Positions 9,850 to 21,647 of a stretch of DNA of 64,000 nt are shown here, piece after piece. The translations under genes were made by a program, and so were the position numbers. Every line of letters starts with the position of its first letter. Position 1 is the first letter of the stretch. This stretch comes from Aphrocallistes beatrix (taxonomy: Eukaryota > Porifera > Hexactinellida > Sceptrulophora > Aphrocallistidae): NCBI GenBank assembly GCA_963281255.1, contig OY725488.1:4611925-4675924 (forward strand), in the 5' to 3' direction. The notes below the pieces were generated by a model that was not told the origin of the DNA, searched no databases, and worked only from the letters and a program-made list of their open reading frames with translations.

Positions 9850-10201
9850 GTGGATACTTATGGCTAACTGAGTTCAGTGAGAAGCGATTGACAGTACCTG
9901 TTAGAGATACTGCTGCTCTAATAGGAATAGAGGGTTGACTGGGAGCTGGATCCCTGTCATCTCTGTCATCCTCAGAGCGACTCCTTAAGTCTGCAGTAGA
10001 AAATGAAATTTCACTCAATGATATATCAATTTGAGAAAGATCCATGGTATCATTAAGAGATGGATTGATATTATGGTTTTGGAATACCTCACGGTAGACC
10101 ACATTCTTAATCCAAACGCCACCCGAAGTGGAATAGTTTGCTCCGCAAACCATGACTTTCAAGCCCTTAGGGTTCTTAACTCGACTCAGGGCAACGTACA
10201 A
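9839..10201 (-). pseudogene. Helitron helicase C-terminus (motif VI)
   Basis: The frame begins MYVALSRVKNPKGLKVMVCG. Y-V-A-L-S-R-x-x-x-x-x-G-L is motif VI of Pif1-like (superfamily 1B) Helitron helicases. A serine- and acidic-rich linker follows (LRSRSEDDRDDRDPAPSQPS) before the OTU domain. The segment just upstream, AYLIQAQ-type motif V sequence, is interrupted around 10202-10346. Neighbouring fragments on both sides belong to the same protein. Confidence 0.85.
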
Positions 10202-10346
10202 TTGCCCATGACTGAATATGGCATCAGGAGATGATATAAATATACCAACAAATTATAAACTCTTTCTCTGCCATTTGTTAACTGTTATACAATAGGCAGG
10301 GCGAATGGGAAACTGTTTCCGTCTGAGAACAAATGGAAAATCTGTT

Positions 10347-10661
10347 TCAGAAGGAGTCATTATAATGCGAGGAATGAACACTCGTTTGCCACATTGGATA
10401 CCTGTGGCAATTTCTACCATCTATACCATTGTTTAGAAATGCTCTAATTAGCAATCGCGTGCCATTACACATCCCATTTGTGGGATCGAGACTGCGCAAG
10501 AGTATAATTGACGCATACTCCTTAAGGTAGAAGCGGTGTGGAGGCAAGCTAGTAGGCGTAATATAATTATGGTATTCAGTAGGATACATAGCTGCCTGAC
10601 TGGTATCTACTGAGTCTGCACTCAATAATACCTTTACTTCACCAGGAAGTTGATCAATCAC
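10347..10661 (-). pseudogene. Helitron helicase middle fragment
   Basis: The frame reads LPGEVKVLLSADSVDTSQAA, then TPTSLPPHRFYLKEYASIIL and LRSLDPTNGMCNGTRLLIRA. This is the very conserved Helitron helicase stretch with P-P-H-x-L-x-L-x-x-x-x-x-I-x-L-L-R-x-L-D-P-x-x-G-L-C-N-G-T-R. It lies between the motif III/IV and motif VI regions. It is continuous for about 85 residues and then loses frame. Confidence 0.9.
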
Positions 10662-10669
10662 GTATTTAT

Positions 10670-11212
10670 TTATCGTTTCAGTTGTCTCATTTTAAGAAAC
10701 ATCATAATACGCGGCGTGATGTAATCACGATCATTAAAGTGTTCTTTAATGTTACAATATATAGCAGTGGCTAAGTCTGCAATAGACTCACCACGTACTA
10801 CATATTTGTGATCTAAATGAATCATGTTATTTTCATCATGAGGCTCATTACCTTCTCCTACCCTCAATAAAAGGTCAGAGAAGTTACTCACCTCTTCATG
10901 ATCCTGACATGAATCCATTCGATGAATTCTCGCACGAAGTATAAAATCCTCTGCTAGAGACGCCTTATGCTTATTCCACAGTGCTAGTGGGTCACAGAGC
11001 TCATTAAACAGAAGAATGGTGACGAATAACTGTCGCAGTTGTGCTGGCATTGCACATGTAGCGGCCTCGGTGAGACAGTCATCGGACTCCTGGTCATCTT
11101 CCAACAGGCCTCGTCTACGGCACGCCTCCTTAAAGGTAGTGCAGACGGTGCCATCAGGGAGAGTGCGGATATCCTGGTAGCAGGTACAGCCTGTTACATG
11201 GTCAAGGAGCAT
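10670..11212 (-). pseudogene. Helitron helicase N-terminal part, Walker region deleted
   Basis: The 180-residue frame starts MLLDHVTGCTCYQDIRTLPD and includes TFKEACRRRGLLEDDQ, AMPAQLRQLFVTILLFNELC and LAEDFILRARIHRM. It then jumps directly to SDLLLRVGEGNEPHDENN. In intact Helitrons about 200 or more residues lie between these segments, carrying the Walker A (G-x-x-G-T-G-K-T) and Walker B/DEA motifs. They are absent here while the frame stays open, so an in-frame deletion removed the ATPase core. The remaining order matches the family. Confidence 0.88.
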
Positions 11213-11262
11213 TCTGAGGAAGTAACGCTCTCCTTCACCGGGATGGGCAGAATAGACACGAC

Positions 11263-11789
11263 CTATGACATGTTACCATGTGCTTTCAACCTTTCGGTCC
11301 ACTCACGTTTGAATTTATTCAACACAAACTCATCAGGGAAGTTGGTGTATGTGAGCTTGCGAGCACTGAGGTATTTTTGGTTTGCCAAAAACCATCCTGT
11401 AATGGTAGTATCCCTCTGTCTACGATGAACCTCCTGCAAGTCAGATTCTCCGGTAAACACGACAGGCTGGTGATGCTCCAGATGGGGAGCTAACCTCATG
11501 ACATGTGGTAGGTTAGCATGAAGCTCATACGCAGAGTCGGTAGCAGGATTGGAATCTCGGCACAGACTATCTTATCATACATAGTAGGATCTCTAGGTTT
11601 ATCCTGATCAGATAGGATGATCAGGATATGTGCATGAGGAAGACCCCGCTTTTGAAACTCGATGGTGTATACATGCACGAGTGGTCTCCCTAGAACGTGC
11701 TTAACGCAGATGTCATTGAGCAGTTCACGCAATTTCATTCTAAATATCCTTATAATTAAGTCTGGACGGTCAGTCGCTTTCTGATTCAA
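11263..11789 (-). pseudogene. Helitron Rep (HUH) domain, tyrosine region lost
   Basis: Two minus frames adjoin here. The first (11496-11789) reads RPDLIIRIFRMKLRELLNDI, then HVYTIEFQKRGLPHAHILII, the HUH motif (H-A-H) of rolling-circle replication initiators. It ends after CAEIPI. The second (11263-11499) resumes at LAPHLEHHQPVVFTGESDLQ. In full Helitrons these parts are separated by a segment carrying the C-M-x-H-G-P-C and two-tyrosine K-Y-I-x-K-Y-x-x-K-G motifs. That segment is missing, so the DNA-nicking tyrosines are gone. Confidence 0.88.
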
Positions 11790-11908
11790 TAAAAGAGCAG
11801 AAGAAATCTCTTCACATTTCGGGTTACATGTAAATGTACAGTATTAAATAAATCAGGTTTACCATATTTCCGCACGATAGACATACTGTCCTGATAGAGC
11901 TCGAACAT

Positions 11909-12340
11909 CTATCGAGGACTGCCAGTGAAGGAAGAAGGTAGTATGATCCTCTTTCCATACGCCATAGGATTGACGTCACCTGCAGATACTGCATCGGCCA
12001 GACCTTTGTATAGATCCACTCTGAGCTTTTCTTGGTTTAACTTTATATAGTTCAACCTTTGCTGCTCAACTTTAGCGTACATGTCCACGATATACTGGTG
12101 GAACAGTCTGCCAAAGAGATGCAGATAGCTCAGAGAGCTCCTCACCATCAGGCGGTAAGAGTATAACTCCATTGCAGTAACACAGCCTTTCCCGCTACTG
12201 TGGGGAATGGCCAGGTGCCAGCCGTTATCTCCTGAAGGAAACAATAAAACATAATGGAGGCTATCGTATGCACAATTGGTTTCAGTGATACGTTTTAAAC
12301 CTCCTGTACGTGCATGCAGCACTATATCCCTGGTTACCAC
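11909..12340 (-). pseudogene. Helitron-like N-terminal domain fragment
   Basis: The frame contains YDSLHYVLLFPSGDNGWHLA, then MELYSYRLMVRSSLSYLHLF and GRLFHQYIVDMYAKVEQQRL. It ends with the well-conserved GDVNPMAYGKRIILPSSFTG. This is the Helitron-like N-terminal domain immediately before the Rep domain. A gap with a frame change separates it from the next segment at 12468. Confidence 0.9.
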
Positions 12341-12467
12341 ACCTTCAGTGTAGCCATCTCAAGGCATTATTGACTGCTATTTCAGGAGCAGTTGGAGCGT
12401 TATAACGTCTCGGATCTGGTGCACCATCAGCTCTGATGGCCATCCTAACGTCCACTCCCCCCTTGTC

Positions 12468-13448
12468 TCACATCATAGCGACACCTTGTCTGAAGTGAGA
12501 GACGTAGGGGTTTACTTCATGCAGCAAGTTCTGCAGTAGTCGCAGCTCGGGGAGACTCGCATCTCCAAGGTGTCGCTGGCGATTCTCCAGCTCTCCCTCA
12601 GGAGTACCATCATGGATGTAAATTTGTGCAAATGAAGGAGTTTCTCCTACTCGAGGAGTCAGCTGCCCAATGTAATGATGCACAACACCATGGATACGGA
12701 ATGTGTACACTCCGCGCCTAGCGCTAGCTAACTCTTTATCGAGATTAACGCCGAGTGAAGCGAACGCTAGAGCCGAGTTATAAGCTCGAATGTGTTCTCT
12801 AAATGCTCTGCCTCGACTGTCAGTAGCCGTCAGCAGATGCATCAGCATCAGCAGCTCAGGGGGAGAAGGTAAGGCTGGAATAACCACCTTTCCTTGTCCG
12901 CAGCAGAGGGAAAACTTGAAGTCATCCTTAGTGCTAGTGGAGAGTTTTTCATTCTCCCAAAATTTAGCACTACAATGTGAACAGTGATATTCCATCCGAC
13001 CAACTGAATATTCGTCAATTATGTCATCAGAAGTTTCAGTTACTTGCATAGAACGTGCAATATTAAGGAATGTAAAGTTAGTTTTACCTCTACTCTTGGC
13101 TAACTGATACGTTCTCTGATATCTCAGGCGAACAGACCTCTGTAAAGAGCTCTGCTTTGTATTCCTAGCAGTCTGGTACCTCAACTGCGCTTCAAGCCGC
13201 ATAACTTTCTCCTGGCAGCTCTGCTTCTCGAAATGAGCAGTCTGGTATTCCACCTGCGCTTCAAGTCGCTCAGCTTTCTCCTGAGAGCTCTGCTTCGCGT
13301 AATGAGCAGCCTGGTATTCCATTTGGCGATTAAGACGGGCTTCCCTTGCCTCCGAGGTATCACTCAACCGCGCAAATTTCTTACGCTGAGCATCACTATG
13401 AAAACGTTTCTCGCAAGAACGTCCATGCTTATTCTTTAGAAGGGGCAT
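12468..13448 (-). pseudogene. Helitron protein N-terminus with basic repeats
   Basis: I place the start at the ATG at 13448-13446 (MPLLKNKHGRSCEKRFHSDA). The longer in-frame start at 13511 would add a hydrophobic leader atypical of the family. Three tandem units of about 23 residues follow (RLEAQVEYQTAHFEKQSCQE type). Next comes a zinc-finger-like CSHCSAKFWENEKL with a downstream CCGQGKVVIP. The segment SRGRAFREHIRAYNSALAFA then leads to the Q-L-T-P-R and F-A-Q-I-Y-I-H-D motifs usual in Helitron proteins. About 325 residues are open, the longest intact block of this element. Confidence 0.88.
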
Positions 13449-13886
13449 TTCTAAACAAATTAAACAGAGAACAAAACAAAATTTTATGATCCATAAGTTA
13501 AAGAAAGTCATTATATTAATTATTTAGGACTATAGTTCAAGAATTTAGATAATGAATATGGATAATGAATGGAATTATAAAAGGCTGATAATTGATTGGT
13601 TCTCACATAAACCAATGAATTTCAATCACAAATAGTTCCTTTGAATATATGCATAAGTCACTACTATTTTATTCCAATGTATTTGCATTATAAAATAATC
13701 GAATTTGATTGGTCAGCACATTTTGTCACCTATCTCGGCGAGGTGTAAAATTTCGCTTAGATCTTCGAACTTATCCTAGATTCATCATTTGACACCTACA
13801 TGCCAATTCTCGTATATCTACGAGTTGCTAATTCTTCAATCAAACAAACAAACAAACAAAAAATCCTAGCATTTTAATATATAAGA

Positions 13887-15063
13887 TTATAACCTAGTGA
13901 TATTATTGATGATTTACCGAAAAAAACGTTTTTCGGCGTTTTAGTACTTCTTTTTCAAAAACATATAAAATTTAATTTTTGTCATTTAAACTCTCTTTTG
14001 GTCTTATGTGGTGACAAATATGGTGGACTATCTATGATTCATTTTTGGAAGCATTTGTTTTTTGGCAAGTCCTAAAAAATATTTTGCTGGGGCATTAGGA
14101 TACGCTAGACACTGTATTTCAAAAACTAGAAATTAGAATCAAAAGCGCTTTGGAATGCGTAAGTATTTCTATAAGAAGATACGTCCCCACGCTTAACATC
14201 CCTTATAGCTCTCCTTTCATCTTATGCTGTAAGCCAAATCGAATGGTTTTTGCGGGCGGTATCCTTAACTAATCTATCCACTGTAGAGTATTGCACTTCC
14301 TAAACCTCGTACTCGCCAAAACCATTTCATTGTCTATTACCCTGTTTATAAGATTGTATCTTTGATTAGACTGTCGGCAATGTATGTCGATTGGATATTT
14401 ATAATCGAATTTTCATCAATATTTTCGATTTTTCATCATCAAAATTATTTGTATAGTTACTACAAATCTATTTGCACGTATGTTGTAAAATGTAAACAAT
14501 TGATAAAAATTGACGAAATGTGAGAAATTTCACTAGCATATTTTTTAAATAAACATTTTCAGAAAAAGGGAACTTGATAAAAACAATCGAGAGGGCAATA
14601 TCTGAACATCAAATAAAAATCTGTTAAACACCCATTAAGGATCCCGCCTGCGAAAATCATATGATTTGGCATACAGCATACGATGAAAGAAAGTAGAGTT
14701 ATAAGAGATGTTAAGCATTGGATCGTATCTCCCTCTAGAAATACTTGCGCATTCCAAACCACTTTTCATCCTCATTTCAAGTTTTTGAAATACAGTGTCT
14801 CAAAGTCTGTTTTTTTCGTTTATCGCTAGCAAATCTTAATGGGAGAAATCTGGTCATTCCGAAAATATTTTAGGACATGCCAAGGAAACAAATGCATCAA
14901 AAATCGAATCATAGATATTGTATCATATTTGCTAACTCATAGGACCAAAAGAAAGTTAAAATGACAAAAATTGTAAATTTTATTGGTGTCTGAAAAAAAA
15001 GTGCAATTAAACGGCGAAAGACGTTTTTTTGGTAAATCAAGAATAAAATCACCAAGTTATAAG
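13887..15063. repeat. Foldback element A, about 0.4-kb arms
   Basis: The sequence from 13887 to about 14272 is the diverged reverse complement of about 14635-15063. The outer ends are ATAACCTAGTGATATTATTG and, reversed, ATAACTTGGTGATTTTATTC. The inner arm ends read GCGGGCGGTATCCTTAA and AAGGATCCCGCCTGC. The spacer of about 360 bp shows no coding. It abuts the Helitron 5-prime terminus at 13886. The inner-arm sequence GGCGGTATCCTTAA also forms the end of the R2 repeats. Confidence 0.8.
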
Positions 15064-15486
15064 ATATTGGAAATCGAGTGATCCTACCTTCATCGCTTAA
15101 TGATATCGAACAACTCTTGAAATTTTGACTTTTTATTTATTAAAGACAGTCAAATTTGAAATTTTAAAATCCCGAGATATAGAGATTTTAAGTTTAGAAG
15201 TTAAGAACAATGTAAAATGAGTTATTAAAAATGAATAAAAGCATTCACAGGCATATATTCCATCCAAATATGTGCGGGAAATAGCAAAAGTACACTGAAA
15301 ATCGACAAATTTCCTTGAGGCCCCTAACCCCGAATATTTTGAGATAATTGTGATTAATAATTCATATTCCTAGCACTACGAAGTATAAGTTTAGAATGAA
15401 TAATGAGCTTCCAAAAAGTATTTTGGAAGTTAGAACGGAAGTCTACGACTCTTAGTTTCCAAGTTAGGATTTTCGAAAAATGCTAC

Positions 15487-15769
15487 GTCATCACCATAGG
15501 CGTCGTAAACTTTATTTCCTACCCTTGGACTGCCCGGCCACAATAATCCAGGGCCGTTCAGTCAGTTAATCGGGTCGTATCTTCAGCTGATCCAGCGTTA
15601 CCGTCAGCCAAATGGGCCGTGAACCCTTGATCTATATGAGGAATTAGTAACAGCCAATTACCAGTACATAATAGCACTAAGCTTTTTACCGGGTAGTACC
15701 CGGCATTCACTCTGGGCCGCCCGGCAATTGCCGGGTAACCGGGTGGGTTACGACGCCTATGGTCATTAC
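15487..15769. mobile_element. hAT-type MITE, 267 bp, 8-bp TSD
   Basis: The element occupies 15495-15761 with termini CATAGGCGTCGTAA on both ends, inverted. It is flanked by GTCATCAC and GTCATTAC (7 of 8 identical). The paralogous R2 copy near 63,530 reads GCTACGTCATCATATGAC without the insertion, which confirms the boundaries and the duplicated octamer. The interior has GC-rich CCGGGTAACCGGGTGGG and CCGGCAATTGCCGG palindromic motifs. Confidence 0.93.
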
Positions 15770-16123
15770 ATAATAAAAATCTGAAAAAAACCCCCCCAAA
15801 AAACAAACAATCAAACTTAACATTCCAATGGATGTAGTCGATTATTATCATTGAATCATATGTATACCCTAATAAAGAGTATATTAGGAAGTGAGAACTA
15901 AGAATTTGGGCTTATATTCACAGATATAGAAAGATATCTCTTTTTGGAAGCTAAATGGGTTTTTTGACCGAATCTGGGAAGTCCAAGGTCAGAACTTTCA
16001 AAATAATTATGAAAAGTCCTCCAGTTTTTCTGTACACATTATTAACGACAATTGTGTTCATTATTTAGCATAATAGCCGCATTTCGATACATATTTCATG
16101 ATTAGATTCGCCATTTTCTAGTA

Positions 16124-16455
16124 CAGTACACCCTCGCTAGTCCGAACCTCGCCAATCCGAACCCTCACTAATCCGAACACTTCATTCTTAAAATCCGAAC
16201 ACCCAAAATATAATTTTATTCGCCTCTATGATTTGAATAAACGTTAATAAACTTAAATTTATCATTAAGATTGTGAAACCTCGTTAAATAAGCAATAATA
16301 GCGAAATAATATCCTTAATATTCTAACAATACAAATTTATTATAATTAATGCCTTATTGAATTAATGTTATTTCACTAATCGGAACAAATTCACTAATCC
16401 GAACGATTTTTTCGAACATTGGAACAGAGCTGTTCGGATTAGCGAGGGTTTTCCT
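16124..16455. mobile_element. pogo/Tigger-type MITE, about 330 bp
   Basis: The left end reads CAGTACACCCTCGCTAGTCC. The right end, reversed, reads AAAACCCTCGCTAATCCGAA. The motif ACTAATCCGAAC or its complement recurs near both ends. The other R2 copy near 63,210 runs TTTCTAATAGATTCAAATTT across this site with no insertion. A truncated relative lies at 62344-62509. Confidence 0.88.
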
Positions 16456-16930
16456 TATATTCAAAGTTCTCCATAGAATTTGTATTACAATCAAGTCAAT
16501 GATTAGTCGTGTAATGTTTATTTTTTGACAAAGAGTTGTTTGAGGAAACCAATATATTTTCGCATATATCCTTTCATTTAAGATTATAATAGATTATATA
16601 TCTTCATTAGTTTTTTAGACATGACATCGGCCTCTTTCGGGACCATAGAGAGGTATTATGCCAGAACTTTACCTATAATAAGCGATATCTCACGATCAAA
16701 TGATCGGATCCGAACAACTTTTTTTCAAAATGATGAGAATTTTGTTTCTGATCCAATTGTCGCTAAATATCTGATTCATACTGGCCATTTCCTGTGCATT
16801 ATTGAAATGATCTCCCTTATAGAGTTATTAAGATTGGATTTTAATTGGACTTTCCTCTAAATATTTTTGTTATATAATCTCCAATGAGGCCAAAATAATT
16901 TTGAGGTACATATCATTAAAAGATCAAATG

Positions 16931-19627
16931 ATATATCGATGAAACCATTGATAAATATCGACTAAATTTTTAGGATTAATGCTCAAATAATGTGGAAAAT
17001 TTGAAAAATAGCTAAGTAATAACATAATGAAACGAAATATAATTATCAAAGAATATTAATATCCAAAACTAGATCTATTCTGATAACCATTTGGATTTTA
17101 ATTTTTAACTGGTGCAATCAATTTTATATTTATTATCTTTTAATGCTGGATTTATTTCATAGTTACTCTACGTCATTAGTTCTCAACCCGTGTGCCTCAT
17201 TGTTAGGTGTTAGCTGTGCCTCAGACTATTCGACTCCTTGATAGTAAATTTTTATTGTTGTATTTCGAATTTTAAAATCTGAATTCTTCATTTGATTACC
17301 ATTAATTATGACTTGGTATATTTTCAGTCCTTAATGACCTATAATAATGGAAATATAAGGCTTTATAATAAGGCTTTATAATATTAACCTGCTGTATCTA
17401 GAACCTATGCTCTGACGTGTAGGTGATTTCTTATTCTTTTTATGCTACATTTATTTTCATTTTAAAATTATTTCTTTGATAATTAAATAATCCTAATAGA
17501 ATTGGACCTTTTTGATAAAATGGCTTATAGGATATAACATATGCTGTTGTGACTTGGGAAAGTAAGAATATTTTAGACTACCTCAACGAAAAGAACGTTG
17601 AGAAGTACTGCCCAAAGTTCTCCAAATACAGCTTACTCTCGCTATCCATGGATTCATGGATTAATTTTATTGTAATTGGAAACTAACAATGACATCATAT
17701 CTTTTGAGTATCCATCTTCAACTAAATTGAAATATAGATAATGTTGATACTGTTGAATAATTTTTTAGATTAATGGCTTCATTATTGCGAAAACACGGAT
17801 GATTACTTGTGCATGTTGTTTCACCAACTTTCTAAATTAGTTAATTTATTTTTAGTGTAGCGTCAGAAGAGTTATTTTTTGGAAAAGTGAATTTTCTTTC
17901 ATTAATTGTTTTCTGAAATTGATCTCTGGTACTACTTTTGTTATTCTTCTCATAAACTGTAATGTAGATGGGGACGCTGCATTTGTCCTACTCTGTATTT
18001 TAGCATTTCTCCTAATTTGTGATGGTGGCATTTGTTCAACTACTTTTTCTATATGTTGGCATTTGTCCGACTACTTTTCTCCAATTTTGCATTTGCCGAA
18101 CATTAAATTTGTTGGAAAGAGAATGATCATTTTGAAGAGTCATATGTTTAAGAACTTAGTATTTAGGGCCATTTTAGGTTTAAAATACTTTCCAATTGTG
18201 TGAAAGTGACATTTCTATTTCATGTAGGGGACTGTGTAGTATTTTGGGTATTATTCGTATTTGCAGGTTTTAGGGCTTATTCCTACTTATAATTAGGCCT
18301 TTTCCGTTGATTCGTTAGAAAATATACTAATTAGAAACGAAATTATAGGTAATCTGAAGAATGCCAACATACAGATTCGGACAAATGCAGGTGCTCCACT
18401 ATCGATCAGTAATTGGTAACAAATCATAAATTCGCTATTGGAATCAATCAATTTGCCTGGACTATTTTTTGATTATAATGTATCCCTTTTTTTGTCTCCC
18501 ATACTTATTTATTGATCCTCTCCCCTCCCTCTGGTTGCAACATTTGATTCAGGCTCATCAAAAAAATTGACTATCCCTATTTAATGCAAATCCGTGTAAA
18601 ACACGAGTGGGAAGTTGCCTTACTTTTGGCAAAAGGCGGAGCTAGTTACAAAATAAGATTCTTTGAAATGGAAGCTACAGTGAAAAGACCAGTATCTGAT
18701 GTCTGGACTCGATAAAGGAGCGAAAAATGGAAAATAATCTTTATTTTAAAATTAATTATTCTTTTCACAATATGTAATGTAAAATTGATTCTTCTAGATG
18801 TAACACTTGTTACGAGAAGCTACTGTGAGATTGGAGATTGTGAGATTTATTTTTGTTATTGAATCTTCTTTTTCATTGATTCGTGTAGTACACTAGGAAT
18901 AAGAATCTGTTTACACTTGTAACTATTCATACAGTGCAAAATTATATTCCACAAACATTTCTGAGCTAGATCACTCATACTCGTATCTATAAAATGAAAT
19001 ATTATAGAAACGTTTGAAACTTAATAAACTGAATAATGAATAGTGATAGGATAAGGGTTTCAACGAATATATGTTCATCATATGTCATGATACCTTTAGC
19101 TAGATATATGTGGTCCAGTGAAGATGAATCATCCAAATAAAAAAGAATTTGCGTTGAACAAATACATTGCCTCAAGAAATTAGAGGTTATCTCACCAGAA
19201 TAAGTCTGAAAAGCGGCATAACTTGAAAACGAGAGGGGATAGAGATTAGGTTGCTTGAGGTAAAATGTTTCTTACGCACCAACTTTTTAGGCGAATATTT
19301 TCATGATCAGGTGATAAAGACTCATTAATGATTGCATTGTGTTTAAAAAATATCAAAGATTCACCAGTTTGCCTCCACCTTTATCGAGCGGTCGCTATCC
19401 AGACATCCCACAAATACACCGGGATACCAAGTGAGTATAATCTGGCTGGATTATGTCCTCAAATAGGCACCAGTGAGCTAGAAGACACTCATTTGGTTAT
19501 GCAGCGCCTTTTTTGGAATGTCTGCATCGTGACTGCTTGATAGAAGTGGAGGCTTACTGAGGCACATTTATTAAAAAATTGAGGTTGTTAATTTTGATGT
19601 CTTTATGATATATTGATTTTTATTTAG
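16931..19627. other. WNK intron, no feature recognised
   Basis: AT-rich sequence without recognisable coding exon, RNA gene or terminal repeat. I looked for the missing kinase exon (the T-P-E-F-M-A-P-E segment) here and did not find it. Confidence 0.5.
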
Positions 19628-19777
19628 GGAATAAGACCAAAGGCATTGAATAGTGTAGAAGACGAAGATTTATACAATATTATAAAGAGCTGTACTGAAA
19701 AAGAAAAATGTCAACGTGTAACTATCCCAATGTTGCTCAATCATGAATTCTTCCAAGAACAAGAAATACACATGGAG
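19628..19777 (+). CDS. WNK: WNK kinase exon: end of the kinase domain
   Basis: Exactly 50 codons lie between TATTTAG|GGA and GAG|GTTTCT. They read GIRPKALNSVEDEDLYNIIK, SCTEKEKCQRVTIPMLLNHE and FFQEQEIHME. WNK kinases end their catalytic domain with G-(V/I)-x-P-x-x-(F/L)-x-x-V, an E-x-x-x-I-I-x-x-C helix, then a basic R-x-(T/S)-x-x-x-L-L-N-H-x-F-F-Q-E. The match is close. Both ends are phase 0. The donor GTTTCT is weak, so the true splice site should be checked. Immediately downstream exons encode the regulatory domain (33365, 36699). The preceding exon joining it to 4215 is missing from the visible sequence. Confidence 0.9.
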
Positions 19778-20620
19778 GTTTCTTATCTTTTGTAGTTTTA
19801 GTAGTATATATAGTCCACTAATTAACATTTTGAAATTGGATTACTCTACAGGATAATTGTTTTGGCTTTGACTTTAAAATTTTGCTTTTAAAATTATTGA
19901 TGAGATTGTCTTACATTGATTCTGACTAAACCTGTTGGTAATTTGCTGATTGGTTTTGTTAAATAAATTCGCTGAAATCTAAATATTTACGCATCAATTA
20001 GCACTTGAATTGGAATATCCTTGAAATATAACTAATTTAAACTTCATCTTTATCGCATTGCGCTACACCACTGGACCATTCTATATTATGATCATATCTA
20101 ACTTATGTATCAAAGTGGCACAGTGATATAATTTTCTTTTAGAAAAAGTTATCTTTGAATGCTTTTTATACTGAGTTTTCTCAGAATTTCTCTTTCAAAT
20201 TTCATACTAGATTTACAGTTGCTCTTTCATTTTAAATGAATTGTCCAATATTAATCAATTTAGCTTATAATGATAGATAGGTGATTCTTCCTCTTAATCT
20301 GAACACTTTTGCCCCGGATATTTTGCAACCATTAAGCGGATTTCCCAATTAACCAATGAAATTTTGTTATTCATTAAGGGTAATATATTAATTTACTATT
20401 GTTTTAAAAGTTTGGTATTACTTTTTTATTCAATTAATGACTTCAAAATTATTAATATGACCCAAACTTGTCATTTAAAGTGTCCTAATACGGATCTTTT
20501 TATGAGGATGATACTATTAAATCAGTAATCTATACAGTATATCCTCGAATTGCAGCCTGAGCGATCAAAAATGTTTACCTCCATTTTTACCACCAGATAG
20601 AAATTATATTTCAGGTTTTT
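19778..20620. other. WNK intron, no feature recognised
   Basis: Start of a 13.6-kb intron. No exon, RNA gene or clear repeat boundary was seen. Confidence 0.5.
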
Positions 20621-20639
20621 AGTTTGTATTCAATGCAAA

Positions 20640-21180
20640 CACACTTCGTTTGCTTGCGCTGCGCGGCTGACGCACACTTTATGTCCGCCAGAGGCTTGCT
20701 TTGAACACCCAGGGTCACATTGATTAATTAAGGGTAGATAACCTTTCTAATTACTTCTTTTTGTTATGATAGATAAGCACATTTTTTAAATTTTTGATGT
20801 GTGATGATGCCCTCATAACAGAATGATGCGTCATCTTTTTTTGATGATAGATGTATCATATGTGAAGAATATTAATATACGTTAACTATTAAAACTTCAG
20901 CTTTATAACCCCTAAAATGACTGAATTACAGTTGAACTAGTGAAATATCTAATACAGTAGTAAAAAAAGGTATCAATGACGTCATAATTCCATGATGAGT
21001 AAACATTTTCGTCTGAGGTCAGAACGTAGTGGCACCATATCTAAAATACTCCAATATGTCAAAATCAGCTTTCTGTGCCTGGTCGTTTTTTCAATCAATT
21101 CGTTAGAGAACTATTAATATATATATTCCTATACTCATTAATCGAGTTTTAATAGTAAGGCAGAAAATTTTTAGATCTTA
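20640..21180 (+). repeat. R1 dispersed repeat, near full length
   Basis: It starts with TTCGTTTGCTTGCGCTGCGC and ends with a TA-rich junction followed by ATTAATCGAGTTTTAATAG. It carries one intact TGACGTCA near 20,977. The hairpin palindrome has decayed (GACGCACACTTTATGTCCGC). Confidence 0.88.
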
Positions 21181-21583
21181 GACGCTCAAATATCGATATA
21201 CAGCTATTGTTGTTACCTAATGAAAAAACAATATAAGACTATAGTGGAATAAGAATGCAATTAGCTATGCTAATTGAGCTATCTAGACTCAATCAACATA
21301 ATTTTGTGGTTTTATTGTAACCTATAAGTTTGTGTGAAGTCCTGCCATACCACTGTTTCCTCCCCCTATGTGCCAATTCTTGGCGCCTATGATTCATATC
21401 AATTGATCCGAAAGTATTGTCAACTTTGGACAATTTTGATCTGTGGTTAATTGTGGTTATAAGCCCTCACCCCAATCGATTGAGAAACCCTTCACTGTAT
21501 TAGCAGTATAGAGTACTATAAATCTAGTGCAAGCTTTTATTTTTAACAATTCTTCAGTCCAAATCTTCTTAGTTCAATATGAG

Positions 21584-21585
21584 AC

Positions 21586-21644
<59 letters not shown>
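21584..21644. repeat. (TA)n microsatellite
   Basis: About 30 uninterrupted TA units. Foldback element B begins directly at its right edge, and another short TATATATA tract separates B from foldback C. Confidence 0.99.

Positions 21645-21647
<3 letters not shown>

Larger units (their letters stand above)
9439..13886 (-). mobile_element. Decayed Helitron with OTU domain
   Basis: Minus-strand fragments appear in the order of an animal Helitron RepHel protein: N-terminal domain, HUH Rep, helicase, OTU protease. The 5-prime end is placed at 13886 on the minus strand. It reads TCTTATATATTAAAATGC and is preceded by host A, matching the A|TC insertion rule. A second copy of this end occurs at 25495. 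The 3-prime CTRR end was not identified and lies at or below 9439, possibly including the 38-bp minisatellite. Frameshifts, and the loss of the Rep tyrosine region and the helicase Walker motifs, make it non-autonomous. Confidence 0.88.
15080..16930 (+). repeat. R2 dispersed repeat carrying two nested MITEs
   Basis: About 1.5 kb of this segment is colinear with the reverse complement of 62510-64000. Shared stretches include GAAACAACTCTTGAA-like, CCCGAGATATAGAGATTTTA and AGTTAGGATTTTCGAAAAAT. Two insertions present here are absent from the other copy (15495-15761 and 16124-16455). Frames inside (for example 16621-16860) are not conserved as coding between copies. The repeat is therefore noncoding as far as can be seen. 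Confidence 0.9.
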
